From Chlorops oryzae (lineage: Eukaryota; Arthropoda; Insecta; Diptera; Chloropidae), in assembly GCA_020466095.1 (NCBI GenBank), contig CM035806.1, positions 133,562,573 through 133,626,572 on the forward strand: DNA of 64,000 nt. The letters are read 5' to 3'. Both the position numbers and the translations under genes were made by a program. Shown here in pieces: positions 20,194 through 33,200 of the stretch. A model generated the notes under the pieces. The model was not told the DNA's origin. It saw nothing but the letters and a program-made list of their open reading frames with translations, and ran no database searches. The number at the start of each line of letters is the position of its first letter. Positions within the stretch are counted from its first letter, which is position 1.

Positions 20194-21605
20194 GTACACG
20201 AATATATATGAGTATATAGATACTACTCTCAGCGACAAACCCTGTTACAAAAGTGAAAGTTCAACGTCCCAATAAACACAACGAGTTCGATTCGAATTCG
20301 TTTTGACGTGCAAAATCTTCGCCGCGAGTGTTCGCGGCGAGTTCGAATCGATTTTTACGCGATTCGCATTTTTATCGAATTTTTTATCGTTTACGAATCG
20401 TAAGCGGACTGAGCTTTTTTCCTTTCTCGCATTGTTTTCGAATAAAAATGTGCTTTATTTAAAATCATTTATATATATATATTTTTTTTTTTAATGTAAA
20501 AATCAAATCCACCGCTGTGGGATTTGAACCCCGAACCTCTCGATTTCTAGTCATCTGCTTACTCATTACGCCGTCTTTCCTGAATTGAAACGACTGAATT
20601 TTTTTCTTTTATAAATTTAAGTCGATTCTATATTTTTCTCAAATGCCTCCCAATTTCGAAACGAATTCACAAAACTACTTTCAAGAATTAATTTTTCGTA
20701 CTTATTTTACAATATCGAATCGAATTCGAATCGAAAAAAAAATATGATAAATGCGTGATATCGCGAAAACAGCTTTTTGCGATATCGAATCGAATTCGTT
20801 TAATGCGATTCGCGCTCTGCGATATCGATTCGAATTCTTTTCGTATTTGTGTTTATTGGGATTCACATTCGAAATACAGGCAGATAGATCACAATGTTAT
20901 AATGAAAGTTAAGGAATGCGTTCATGCTTAACTACATACATATATTTCCCATATGGCCACGTAAATAAGCACAACGAAGGATTTCGAATACAATATTCCC
21001 TACGAAGCTATTCGCAATAAAAAAAAAACTGATAATTTGGTCACCTCATAGCCGATAAAGATAATTATAATATTAAAGTGAGGTTAATGCAACCTCAAAA
21101 TGTGTACGCTTCAATGGCTAGTAACATAATGTTATATTTTACAGTTTGTGTGTTTTGCAAACGAGATCTGTTAAGCTTCTGTTATAGGAAATGTTACATT
21201 TTACAGCCCTTGTTTTAAAAATGTTTTAAAATGTTTTTCAGTTCTTCTTTGATTTTCCTTTCTAACATGCCAGGCTGGCAATCGTTCGCGTTGTTATACG
21301 TGTCACACGAATAACATAAGGCCTATGTCTATCTCACTTTGGCACTACTGCAGCCACGTTTTTTCTTTTCTCAAAGGAAAAAAAAAAAAAACGTTAAATT
21401 TTTAAGGTGCTGCTTGATTTCTGGACAGCTGTCGCTTTTGAAGGCATATTGGACTAGGCGAATATCCTCAAAGGAATCTAAAATGCTTCTCTTCACAGAA
21501 TAAACTCACCTGTTTAACAATTCCTACGCCTTTCTGTTGAGTTGGAACTGGCGCGCCTTCCTTTGCCGTTCCGACCGCCGTTGAACCTGTTTTCGTTGCG
21601 CTCAT
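14694..21605 (-). CDS. Tudor-SN: Tudor-SN (SND1 orthologue), staphylococcal nuclease-Tudor protein
   Basis: Four coding exons: 21605-21510, 19895-19046, 17027-15586 and 15107-14694. All junctions are GT-AG and in frame, giving 933 residues (family about 910-930). SND1 is a cytoplasmic multifunctional protein: transcription co-activator, RISC-associated factor, stress-granule component and nuclease acting on inosine-containing RNA. The order is a short basic N-terminus, four staphylococcal-nuclease-like repeats (roughly residues 25-165, 190-330, 340-500, 525-670), then a Tudor domain (about 735-800, with QWYRAKVERV and VVLYIDYGNKE) inserted in a fifth partial nuclease repeat that ends GDITQDDAPEFSR. 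The catalytic pattern of bacterial nuclease is not conserved in this family. Intron 1 (1.6 kb) and intron 2 (2.0 kb) are loaded with transposons, whereas the last intron (478 bp) is clean. The head-to-head neighbour is the p68 helicase, 2.5 kb away. Confidence 0.96.
18025..18418. mobile_element. MITE with GGCTAAGCGCCGACT termini in Tudor-SN intron 2
   Basis: The left end ATGACTAAGGCTAAGCGCCG and the right end (reverse complement ATGACTTAGGCTAGGCGCCG) match except at three positions. Inside both, TCTCAATTTTGAGTTGGCC-like blocks (AATTTAAAATTGGCCA) are mirrored several times. Non-coding; target duplication not resolved. Confidence 0.65.
18679..19014. mobile_element. hAT-type MITE in Tudor-SN intron 2
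   Basis: Termini CAGTGTTGCCAG and CTGGCAACACTG are flanked by the perfect 8-bp duplication AAGGTATA (18671-18678 and 19015-19022). The interior repeats TTTAGGGG many times. The right end lies about 30 bp from the exon 2 splice donor (19045), yet the donor and reading frame are intact. The element at 60720-60935 carries related termini and similar AGGGG subterminal repeats. Confidence 0.9.
20138..20192. repeat. (TA)n microsatellite in Tudor-SN intron 1
   Basis: About 50 bases of nearly pure TA dinucleotide repeat, flanked by ATACACATATTTTATATACA-type degenerate repeats. Confidence 0.9.
20267..20861. mobile_element. TIR element carrying one tRNA-like module (Tudor-SN intron 1)
   Basis: The left end TCCCAATAAACACAACGAG is mirrored at the right by TTGTGTTTATTGGGA, and both are followed inwards by repeated CGAATTCGAATCG-type blocks (TTCGATTCGAATTCG on the left, CGATTCGAATTC on the right). 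The centre holds a tRNA-like sequence on the minus strand (20505-20585). No ORF and no clear target duplication. The plan matches the elements at 57726-58636 and 58737-59518, although the terminal sequences are unrelated. Confidence 0.65.
20505..20585 (-). other. tRNA-like module (pol III A/B-box relic)
   Basis: On the minus strand an A-box-like GGCGTAATGAGTAAGCAG is followed, about 40 bases later, by GGGGTTCAAATCCCA, an excellent B box inside a GGG/CCC T-stem. The acceptor and anticodon stems do not pair well, so this is not called a functional tRNA. It sits in the middle of the 20267-20861 element. Confidence 0.55.
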
Positions 21606-21893
21606 GCTGTCAAGTTGTCAATGATACGGGTGCAGCAAATTCAACGGAATATCCACTTATGATGCCTTGATAAAACTTCCGCAATGAAACTTACTAGTTA
21701 ACCGAAGAAAATATTCAAAAATTACTCTGACTTCGCACTTCCGCTGACACGTCCACGCGCGACCAGTTCTTCGAAATTAATTGCGATGACAGAGAGAGAG
21801 AAGACGAAAGTAATGAGACGAAATATCAACGGCGCGACATGTTAAAACTTGTTTGAAGACAAGTGTGTTACACTCGAAATGGCTTATCTAACT

Positions 21894-22505
21894 GAAGCCA
21901 TACACGCTCAAATAAATTTGCAAATTTGCTTGCAAGCACGTTTGAGCACTTGCTATACACGCTCAAACAAAATGTCAAATATTTACTCAAATATCAGTTG
22001 ATTTTGCAGTTTGAAGAAGCAAAATGCGGAAAGATGCCGACATATTAAATAAAAAATTTGTTCGAGTAAGAAAATGGTATTTTGAATTTATTTTTAAATT
22101 CGTCATTCTTTTTAAATTTATTTTATTTAAAATTTTTTTAAATTTAATTTTATATTTTTGATATATTTTAATATATTTTATTTTGTTTAATAAATTTTAT
22201 TTTTTTACACTTTGATGAAAATTTCCTTCCATCCCTCAATATTCGGAATTGACATTTTCGGATAGGTGTTGGCTCTTCAACGGCCGGACTCAACTGAATT
22301 TTTACACTGCATATTTGCAAGCACCGCCATACACACTCAAATTTTTTCTCAAACACTAGGCCACACCTCCAAAAAATCAAAATGTTTTGATTTTGCTCAA
22401 ATTTTTAGTCAAACATGAAACGATGCTTGCAAGCAGCGCCACACACGGTCAAATATGCTGTGTTTGCAAGCATGCTTGCAAATTTATTTGAGCGTGTATG
22501 GCTTC
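21894..22505. mobile_element. GCTTGCAAGC inverted-repeat element, copy 2
   Basis: The ends GAAGCCATACACGCTCAAAT and its reverse complement at the right extend about 29 bp. Interior GCTTGCAAGC palindromes and the sequence encoding the same short ORF (22168-22380, minus) are shared with copy 1 at 2453-3181 in opposite orientation. This copy lacks the 119-bp insertion and so preserves the empty site near 22078. It lies between the start of Tudor-SN and the helicase. Confidence 0.8.
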
Positions 22506-22960
22506 GGTAAAAAATTGTCAATACCAATTGAATTTTACATATTCCCACTGATTTCTAAAACCTTCCATACCTCGATTTTGTGCATCTAGTTTATTAAAAT
22601 TTTCGATTATGTATATAAAATTCGCATGTTATTTACACGATCAGCTCTAATTATTTCAAAAGTTTTATTAACATTGCTCTAACTTTATTGTACAAAATTT
22701 TGGTCTTAATGGCTTGCATTCGAGTATTGAAATTTCGCAATTTTCCACTATTTAGTAGAAAAATGCAAGCCCCCTTACGATCCATTTAAAAAAAAAGGTC
22801 TTTACATCGTTTTTATTTGGTAAAAAGAAAAATGTTTTACATACACGATCCCTCAACTTGCATAATGGAATTAAGAGGATGGAATTGTATAAGGCCGCCA
22901 ATGGCTTCATATCACAAATTACATCCTTAGATTATGATATATCTACACTTAAGGAGTTAA

Positions 22961-23565
22961 GGCTCAGTTACTCTTGATTGAACGTAACTTAACTTAACTT
23001 AGTGAAATCTGTTTTCCACAGATTCTTATCTTAAGTCAAATTAAGTTTGTAGTGTAAAAGAATAATTCTCCATTAATAGAAATAGTTAATTAGAACTTCA
23101 TAGAAAACATAATCAATCTTCTAAGATCATTGAATTTAAAACATAAATAAATTTATGTTATTTAATATATAAGACTAAAGCTTTACCTTAGATTGCAACG
23201 ATTACTTACTAACTTAGTGAAATCTGTTTCACAGATTCTTATCTTAAGTCAAATTAAGTTTGATGAGTGATCATATAAATGAACTAAACATATCAACTCA
23301 GCTGATTAAATAAGTAAAGTTAAGTTACCTTCAATCAAGAGTAACTGAGCCTTTACTCTTGATTGAACGTTACTTGACTTAACTTATAGAAATCTGTTTT
23401 CCACAGATTCTTATCTTAAGTCAAATTAAGTTTTCAGTAACTGCTCCCATAGAAAATGTACTAAACACATCAAGTCAGCTGATTAAATAAGTAAACAAAG
23501 AGTATAGATATATCTATACTCTTTGAAGTAAAGTCAAGTTACGTTCAATCAAGAGTAACTGAGCC
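22961..23565. mobile_element. Compound GGCTCAGTTACTC fold-back element
   Basis: GGCTCAGTTACTCTTGATTG at 22961 is mirrored at 23320-23351 and again at 23537-23565. A third left-type end (TTACTCTTGATTGAACG) starts at 23353. The block AAATCTGTTTTCCACAGATT, then CTTATCTTAAGTCAAATTAA, occurs three times (about 23007, 23217 and 23387). This looks like two adjoining copies, the first with an internal duplication. A perfect palindrome AGAGTATAGATATATCTATACTCT lies at about 23498-23521. No ORF. Confidence 0.6.
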
Positions 23566-24125
23566 TTTAGCTTATATGTACATCAATATAACAGACGAAA
23601 AATTCGTATGCCTACAAGTTTGCATAAACTTCTAATTCAAAGACTTCAAATTATTGCTCATATGCTTTTAGCGATTGGGAAAATGTAAGAAGACGCCAAG
23701 AAACTTGCAATAAATATTTCAAATATACAAGCACACACATATTTCATTAAAATATCCATGTAAATTCAGCAAACTTACGTTGCAAATTCCAGTTGTCAAA
23801 TGCATTTTTTTTCCTGACAGCCTTGTTATATTTCTACAATTTACTAAATCTGCGTTTAGATTTGGGAAACTTTCTGCATAACAGTCAGTTCGGTGCAGAA
23901 CGACGTATGAGTAAGAAAGAGATAGCTTTCGAGCACCCAGCGTTGCATCAAACAAATGTCTCTCTTTCCCCCGCATGTTTTGCTATGCCAAATATTTTTG
24001 TTGTGTAGACTGCCTTTACAAATCTAAACGACAATTAAGTTGTAATTCTCTGTGTACTGTTTTGAAGTTTACTCAAACAAAAACGAAGAAAAACGAATTT
24101 TCGTGTCTCAAGATATCATTTAAAT

Positions 24126-26268
<2,143 letters not shown>

Positions 26269-27354
26269 AAGTGTAAAAGGTCACCAGACAACAGCCAACG
26301 AACGAACATTTTCGTTCGTTCGGGACTTTAATTTTTAAAGTCCACTAATAATGGTCATGATAGAGGTTCATTCATTAAACGCGTTGCTTTTTTTTTAAAT
26401 TATACTCCCTTAAGATAAAACTAAGCTTCAAACTCATATACCCTACGATTGACTGCGTTATATTTTTCGATTTATTAAAAACGGTATATTTACAAGAAAT
26501 GTGGAATTTCGTCGATTTGGATTTTAACACTTTCTTCACTAGGTTAGAACACTCGGTTTTTCATAGATTAGTTCAATATTTTAATTTAAGTCTCGTGTAG
26601 ACATAAATTGTGACTTAATCCGTGAAAATCGAATCAACTAATCTATTCTAGGACCTGCTGAAATCGAAAATTTTCCGACGTCGACCTCTTGCGACGAAAT
26701 CCCACCATTCTTGCGAATACCCTCAACATTTTTTTTTTATTATCTTTTGTTGAAATCTGATGAATTCAGATATGAAATGGTATAAAACTTTGATAAATAT
26801 TAGAGAAATTCCATTTCATATTTAAGTTTTGCTCAAATGAAAAGAACTTTGTGCATGAATTTCTCAATAAAGTTCATTTTTCTCGCAATAATATTTGAAA
26901 ATTGAATCGAATAAATTTTTTGCTAAACTGCAAAATGAAAGGAACCAACAGAATTTCTTCAGTGTACAAAAATTTTGGAATTTGATCTTAAGGCATCATC
27001 GGAAATAGGTACGGTGACCATCATATCTGTTTTTAGCAGAGGTGTTCTGTTTTTAGGCGCTTGTTATGCGTATTTTTTTTTTTGTGGAAAATAGCGAAAA
27101 TGTCCAAATTCGATCGTCATTATCTTTGGACCGATTGAAAGGTCCGTTCTGTGACAATCTCGTAAAAGATTTAAATAAACTAAGTTGAAGACTAAAAAAC
27201 AAATATTTTTTTTCTGTTTTTTCAATTTCAATTTATGGTCACCGTAGCAATAGGGTAGTACGGGAACAGACCTACAATATATTCGAGAATTGAAACTTTT
27301 AAAGTTCTTAAACCGTGTTGACGATTACGACCCTAAATAAAAAAAAAATATACA
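26269..27354. other. 3' UTR of the helicase and intergenic flank
   Basis: AT-rich; no ORF or repeat could be recognised. Confidence 0.4.
26866..26871 (+). terminator. Likely polyadenylation signal of the p68 helicase gene
   Basis: AATAAA 598 bp after the stop codon, preceded by an AT-rich 3' UTR without other ORFs. It is the first perfect hexamer seen downstream; usage is inferred. Confidence 0.5.
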
Positions 27355-27466
27355 GGAATGCTCTAGAAATCCAATCCGAATAAAAAAATATTCGAAATCA
27401 ATGTGATTTCAATAGAAAAGCTATTTAGAAATTTTTTATGGGGATTCGATTTCTGAGGCATAAATT
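27355..27466. mobile_element. MITE related to the nested 2882-3000 element
   Basis: It begins GGAATGCTCTAGAAATCCAA and ends with GGATTCGATTTCTGAGGCAT, the same inverted terminal phrase as 2882-3000. The internal phrases ATTCGAAATCAATGTGATTT and TTTTTTATGGGGATTC are also shared. A few substitutions per terminus indicate an older copy. Confidence 0.65.
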
Positions 27467-27517
27467 TGCTTAATTAAGTTTTCCTTCCTCACTCTGTAAA
27501 TATTCCTTACTTAAGGT

Positions 27518-27908
27518 CTCGACGTGCGATGGTTCATAGCATGCGATCGAAATTATGCGATATATCGCAAGTGGAGACCGCTCATAGCTGATCGCCTGCG
27601 AGATATAGCTTGCGATATCGCATGCCATCTATCGCATGCGATGGGCTGTTACTTTTGAGTTATTTTATGTTGTTCTCTTTTCTGCAAGAACGGATTTACC
27701 CAGATTTTCGGGTTTTTTTCTTGTTTACTCTTTATTTAACAAATTTCAATGTCTTAGCGCTTCTAAGCAGCGAATTTTCTGGCTAAACGCCATATTAAAA
27801 TGCTCATCGCATACCGAAATTTGCCCACTCAAAAAAATCTCTCTACCTGCTGCCATCGCATACCATAAAATTTGACAGATGGTATGCGATGAACCATCGC
27901 ATGTCGAG
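27518..27908. mobile_element. ATCGCATGCGAT palindrome element (family A), full-length copy
   Basis: Inverted termini CTCGACGTGCGATGGTTCAT and ATGAACCATCGCATGTCGAG bound 391 bp. The proximal third is dense in GCGATATCGC- and GCATGCGAT-type palindromes; the distal end has GGTATGCGATG. Partial copies occur at 6358-6665 and 13343-13465. No ORF or clear target duplication. Confidence 0.7.
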
Positions 27909-28629
27909 TCGCACTGTTAAATTCAAAGCAGCTAAGTTCATAGTTGCATCTCGTTATTAAAAAAAATTGCACAGTCTCAATTTTCATTTGGGACTTTTCA
28001 TTAGTTGCATATCAAAGCCAATATCACTATCTGTCAAATGATGCTTTTTTAAAGAAAATGCAGCTTGAAGTTTTGGGGGAATGTGCTTTGCAGTTGTGAA
28101 AAATTGGGAAAATTTTCAAGTTTTCCTCGATTTTCGGAGTTTATTTGCCCTTTTGTGACATGAGAGAATTTTCTTTAAAATATTATTTCTATATGGCTTA
28201 AAAGGTGCTTCTTAATACTAGGTCTCCAAGCTGAAATTTTTGAGATCGGATTGAAAATGGGGATGGTACGGTACGAATTGTGAAAAAATGAGGCGAACTA
28301 TATTTACGAGCACCCGATATAAAATTAAATTCAATTTCACCTCTTTGGCACATGTTGTCTTTAGCAGAGCAAGGACCTCTGAGGATTATTTGTTTAATTT
28401 AGCAGAGCAAGGACCTCTGAGGATTCACTTTCCTTTTACGAAGGAAGGATTCAATCTTTAAGGATTGAATCTGCGATTGAAAGTTCAAAGACACGTATGT
28501 TATTTCTTTAATTAACAACAATCGAATGAATCTTGCAAAATCAATAATTTAAAAGGTAAACGAATATTAGATATTTATATCGGGTTGCTAGATTGGAGAA
28601 TTGCATCAAAAAAACCATTGAAACTAAAT

Positions 28630-28826
28630 TTTGGGCGTTATGTCCGTTTCCTTTGTGGACATAAGGCCCAAATTTTTGGGGCGTTATGTCTTCTTTATTT
28701 TGGGTCTTATGTCCGTTTTCGAGATGGCCATAAGGCCCGAATTTTTTTCGGGCCTTATGACCGGAAAAAAAGGGACTTAAGGCCCAAAATTATTTTGGGC
28801 CTTATGTCCTTGGGCTTTAAGTCCGG
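28630..28826. repeat. Array of alternating GGGCCTTATGTCC palindrome halves
   Basis: Nine degenerate copies of GGGCCTTATGTCC or its reverse complement GGACATAAGGCCC lie within about 200 bp, spaced roughly 20-27 bp. Between them are A/T-run spacers such as AAATTTTTGGGG. Examples are GGCGTTATGTCC near 28633, GGACATAAGGCCC near 28657, GGCCATAAGGCCC near 28727 and TGGGCCTTATGTCC near 28797. A 98-codon frame crosses it but reads repeats only. Confidence 0.75.
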
Positions 28827-29268
28827 GTACCTTTTGAATATTTTGATTTTATTTTTTGAATTTTTTAGAATATTTTTTTGAATTTTTTTTTCATTTTTGT
28901 ACATATTCCAATTCCGAGGCATACTAATAAAACAGGGAACCAAAAATAAAAATTTGTTTTACACTGAGAACAATTGTTACACAAAGAGAAGAAAAATCTA
29001 AGCCATTTTTGTTTAGTGTATTGTCAAAAACTATCGTGTCAGAGCAGGAAAACGTAACAAAAGGTTCGAAACTTGGAACATCGAATCCTAATGCAGGGTT
29101 TGAAAATTGGAAATTGGACAGTTAGTTCGAGTCTAGATTTTTCAATTTGAGGGCCAAGGTACAATAGTACGAGAGACGTGGGCGCGCTCGTAAAACACTG
29201 AAACTTGGTGGTCGTCCATTAGTAACGTCAACATGAATAGGGCGGAAGGGAGTCAAGAAAAATCTTAC

Positions 29269-29306
29269 CACTAAGCATATAATAGATCACTATTATATGC
29301 TTAGTG
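29269..29306. repeat. Short perfect hairpin
   Basis: CACTAAGCATATAATAG is mirrored exactly by CTATTATATGCTTAGTG with only a 4-base loop. The surrounding 28.9-30.2 kb holds nothing else recognised except the likely 3' UTR of the downstream miple gene. Confidence 0.6.
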
Positions 29307-30248
29307 ATCTTACCAAATCTCACTAAGGAGATTGAGAGGGTTTTTGAAATTCTTACGTCAAATTTTGAATATTCGTCTTGTGTATACGCTCTAAATTGCA
29401 TAAACTCAGAAATCAATTTTTTTTTTTTTCACCGTTTCAATAGAAATTTGTATTGAAACTGGGGGAAAAGTCCACGTGAAATATTATTCAGAATAGAAGT
29501 GATAATGGTTGCTGGGAAACGAGTATTATTTGATATGGTTTCCGATAGCGCAGGAATATCTTCAAATATTCATCACATTCTCAAATATGGAACCAGTTTC
29601 AATGAACTGTGCTTTCGTTTGTAAATGGTTTGGGCGTGTTAAATATGTGCAGGAATTTCTGGGCAGAAAATCTTAGGTTTTTGGAAACCAGGTATTAAAG
29701 CTTAAAATTTTCTGTAAATAAATCGAATTAACTTTTTTACAATCATTTTGTATTCTATTGTGATACTCATGTGTTGGTTTGGTTGGTTGGTTTGGTTTCT
29801 TTTATAATTTAAAACTCTTATAACGGCTGATTTTAGTTGAATGTTTTATTTTTATTTTTCTATGTATATCCTTTGTTATTCCTTTGTTATATATACGCTA
29901 GCGATGGTATTTTTGTTTGCACCATACTTAGTATACTTGATGGTTTCCACGAAAGTCGCGATGTCAGCTTTGTTGGATATTATTGACTTCCAATGGGAAG
30001 TTTATAGATGAATTTAAAATAATAATAACAATAAATGTTTAAAAAAAACTCACACTCACACACATTGTGAGTAAATTGTTATGCTTGTATGCATTTGTAT
30101 ATGTACTTATATTCCGTAAGTATGTATAAAATTTTATTTTTCTTTCGCATAGAAAATTTGATAAACACGTCGTTCATTCATTTTGAACTATGTAATTGAA
30201 AGGGGAAAAAGTTATCAAAATATTTGAGTCTCTGCCATTACAATTCGA

Positions 30249-33200
30249 TTAGTCTTGCTGTGCATTTGTGCGGGGTTTCACTGCAATAGAACAAAAAAAA
30301 ATAAAAATAAAAAAGAATTTAAATTCAAAGCTATTATCAATAGTGGTATTCATGTAATAGCGCAAAGCATGCAAAACTGACAGTCGAATACTTTTATGTC
30401 ACACGTTGCATGAACGCACCTCATAAGCTGCTTGCGTGCAAAGTTGTGAAAAACATATATCAATACTGAAATTTGAGGAAAATCCAAACAATGCCAAAAT
30501 TTAGCAAGAAAACAAATTTTTTTTAGTAAATGGGCCAAAATTCTTTTTAATGCCTAAACTTCTGTCCCTGTCAATGAAATTAAGTTTTCATGAAGGAGAA
30601 AATCTAATTAATAACAAATTAATTTTACAAAAAAATTTATTCATAACAAAGGAAAATACTCTAGTCGAATAGAAAAAAATCAATTATTACAAAAACTCCA
30701 TTTTGTTTACTCGCAAATTACAGTAACATTGTTGTCATCTCTTGTGTTGTCTTGCCAAAAAAGACAACAATGTTACTGTAATTTGCGAGAAAACAAAATG
30801 GAGTTTTGGTTATATTTGCATTTTTTTCAATTCGACTAGGGTGTTTATTTTGTTATTAATAAATTTTTTGTTCGAATTAATTTGTTATTAATGTGTTTTG
30901 CCTACACTTCATTGAAACTGAATTTAACATAATGTACAGATTCAGAATTTAGAACGATTGAGGAAAAGAATTTTGGCCCAAATATTCAATTTAATATCAT
31001 TAAAAAACCTCAAAACAACGAGTCAACAATCCTTATGCGCTTGCTTTCCGCTATCTAATCGTAGTGCAGAGCGCGTAAAATTATTTTCATACAAAATTTG
31101 ACAGTTGGTTTACGAGGGTGCAAAAATATGAGATTTGCGCTATTACATGAATGCCACTATTATTTTATTGTTTAGTATTTCGTTCTTACGTTTATCCTTA
31201 TTTTTTCGGTCTTTTTTATTGACTTTATTGCCATTGAAATTCTGCGATTTTGACGATTTGCCAACGTTTCCATCTGGATTGCATTTCCTGCTAACAGAAC
31301 GTGCAGCTTCGCAGTTGGAATCGGGGGAGGCATTTAGCGCACTTGAAATTTTCAGATTATCCACACGAGTCATTGCCCCGCCTTTGCATTCCGACCATGT
31401 TCCTTTTTCATACCGGCATGCTTCGATATATTTTAAATAAAAGAATATTATTCACTCTCGAAACTCTAGAGATCATTTCTTTGCTCGTGTTTGAGCCTAA
31501 AGCTTTTTAAAAACGTTTAAACACTAGATGTAAACTTTCGAGAATATAGAACGATTCGAGGAAAAGACACACAAAATCACTATGGACCAAAGTACTGTCA
31601 CGACCACTTGTAAAACACTGCGCTTCCGGGTATTGTACAAATGTCATGGCCAACTTGTATTTACCATTTGAACCATGTTTTTTTTTATGAGCTTTCCCGT
31701 TAAAATAATTTAAATATTTGACCTATTCACAAGGTCTGCTAAAATCCCTTCTAATGTTCTAAAGCTGTCAAACTCCATATATAAAAAGCATATTAGCACA
31801 TTAGAAGGGATTTTAGCAGCCTTTGTGAATAGCCTAATTATTTTCGTGTTTGGAAGGCCAAAATCTATAAGAAAATTGAGTTTTAAATAAAACTCAAAAA
31901 TAATCATTAAACGTTGACCTTTAAATAAAATTGGGCAAATTTGACTGATGGTATTTACTAAACAAAAAGCTAAATTTACTGTAGCTATAAATAGGTATAT
32001 TGTATGTAGCTATAAATATTTATATTTGTAGCCATGATCAGCTATGAATAGAAACAAACTCAACAAAGCATGAATGTTCAAACAGCATATGGATTTTTTT
32101 ACTCTGTCTTATTCTCAGCTATAACTTTGTTGCGATCTATGCCGGATTTATTATGTTGCGTTTGCGTTTCATTGATGTTTTGGTTTTGAAAAACGATAAT
32201 AAATTGCGAGAAAAGAGAGGGATTGAAGTTTGTAATATGTATTATGCATGTAACGAGAAATAGAACTGTTAAATCAACACTTAGAACAGTTAAAGTAAGT
32301 GTCAATTAAGTATTCCGTTAATGCACTGAAAAGGAATCAAATCAACGTTGAAATATCACTTTTTAGTTCAAATCGCTTTCGTTCATAGAGAAATTTCATT
32401 CTGATAACTCTCGAGTTTAATAGCTCATTTTAAGTGTACTTGACGCCGTGAATTCGTAATCTCTGGCGGCAATTTCTGTTTTTTTAAATTAAGTTTTTTT
32501 TGTTCAAGTTAGTTGTTTTAAGCAAAAAGAAATTTTAAGATTTTATTATTATTTTTAATGTTCTTTCAAGCAAAAAATTTTGACATAAGCTAATGAGCGT
32601 TTGCAACAATAAATTTTGTATCTATTGTTAGCCTTGCACAGCTGGATGAATAGTCAAGTACCAGGCGAAAAGTCATAAGAAATGGTTAAATTTAATGAAA
32701 AATAAAGAAGATTTGATTTTTACCTATCTTATAAGCAGATAAAAACATGCAGAAAATTTTTTGATCATTGCTGTGCAGTTGTTTCGCGGTACTTATATTC
32801 AACTGTAGTTTTAGTTTTGGACTGTTGGTAACTGGAATGACGTAACATAAGCAAGAAAAGAGAGGGAACTTGAAGAGTTTGTAATAGGTATTTATGCTAT
32901 GCCCTATATTATATTAATACTATTTTCTGAAAACCTGCCATTTGAGAATAAGTTTGGCATATTCGGTCCCTGCTAACAGCACTTAAATAAAAACCGACTT
33001 TTAGTGTAAATTCACAAAGTAAGTTTTCGAGAAATTCGAAATATTGAGTTATGCCGCTTTTGTGATTAGTGTGCGATATACTTTTTACTTAAGTACATCC
33101 TGAGGGCCTTCCACTGTATAGAAGGCATGACACCGAACAGAGGCATAGCGATATGGATAAGCGAATGGATGGACATGTGTATGAATAATTATATACGAAC

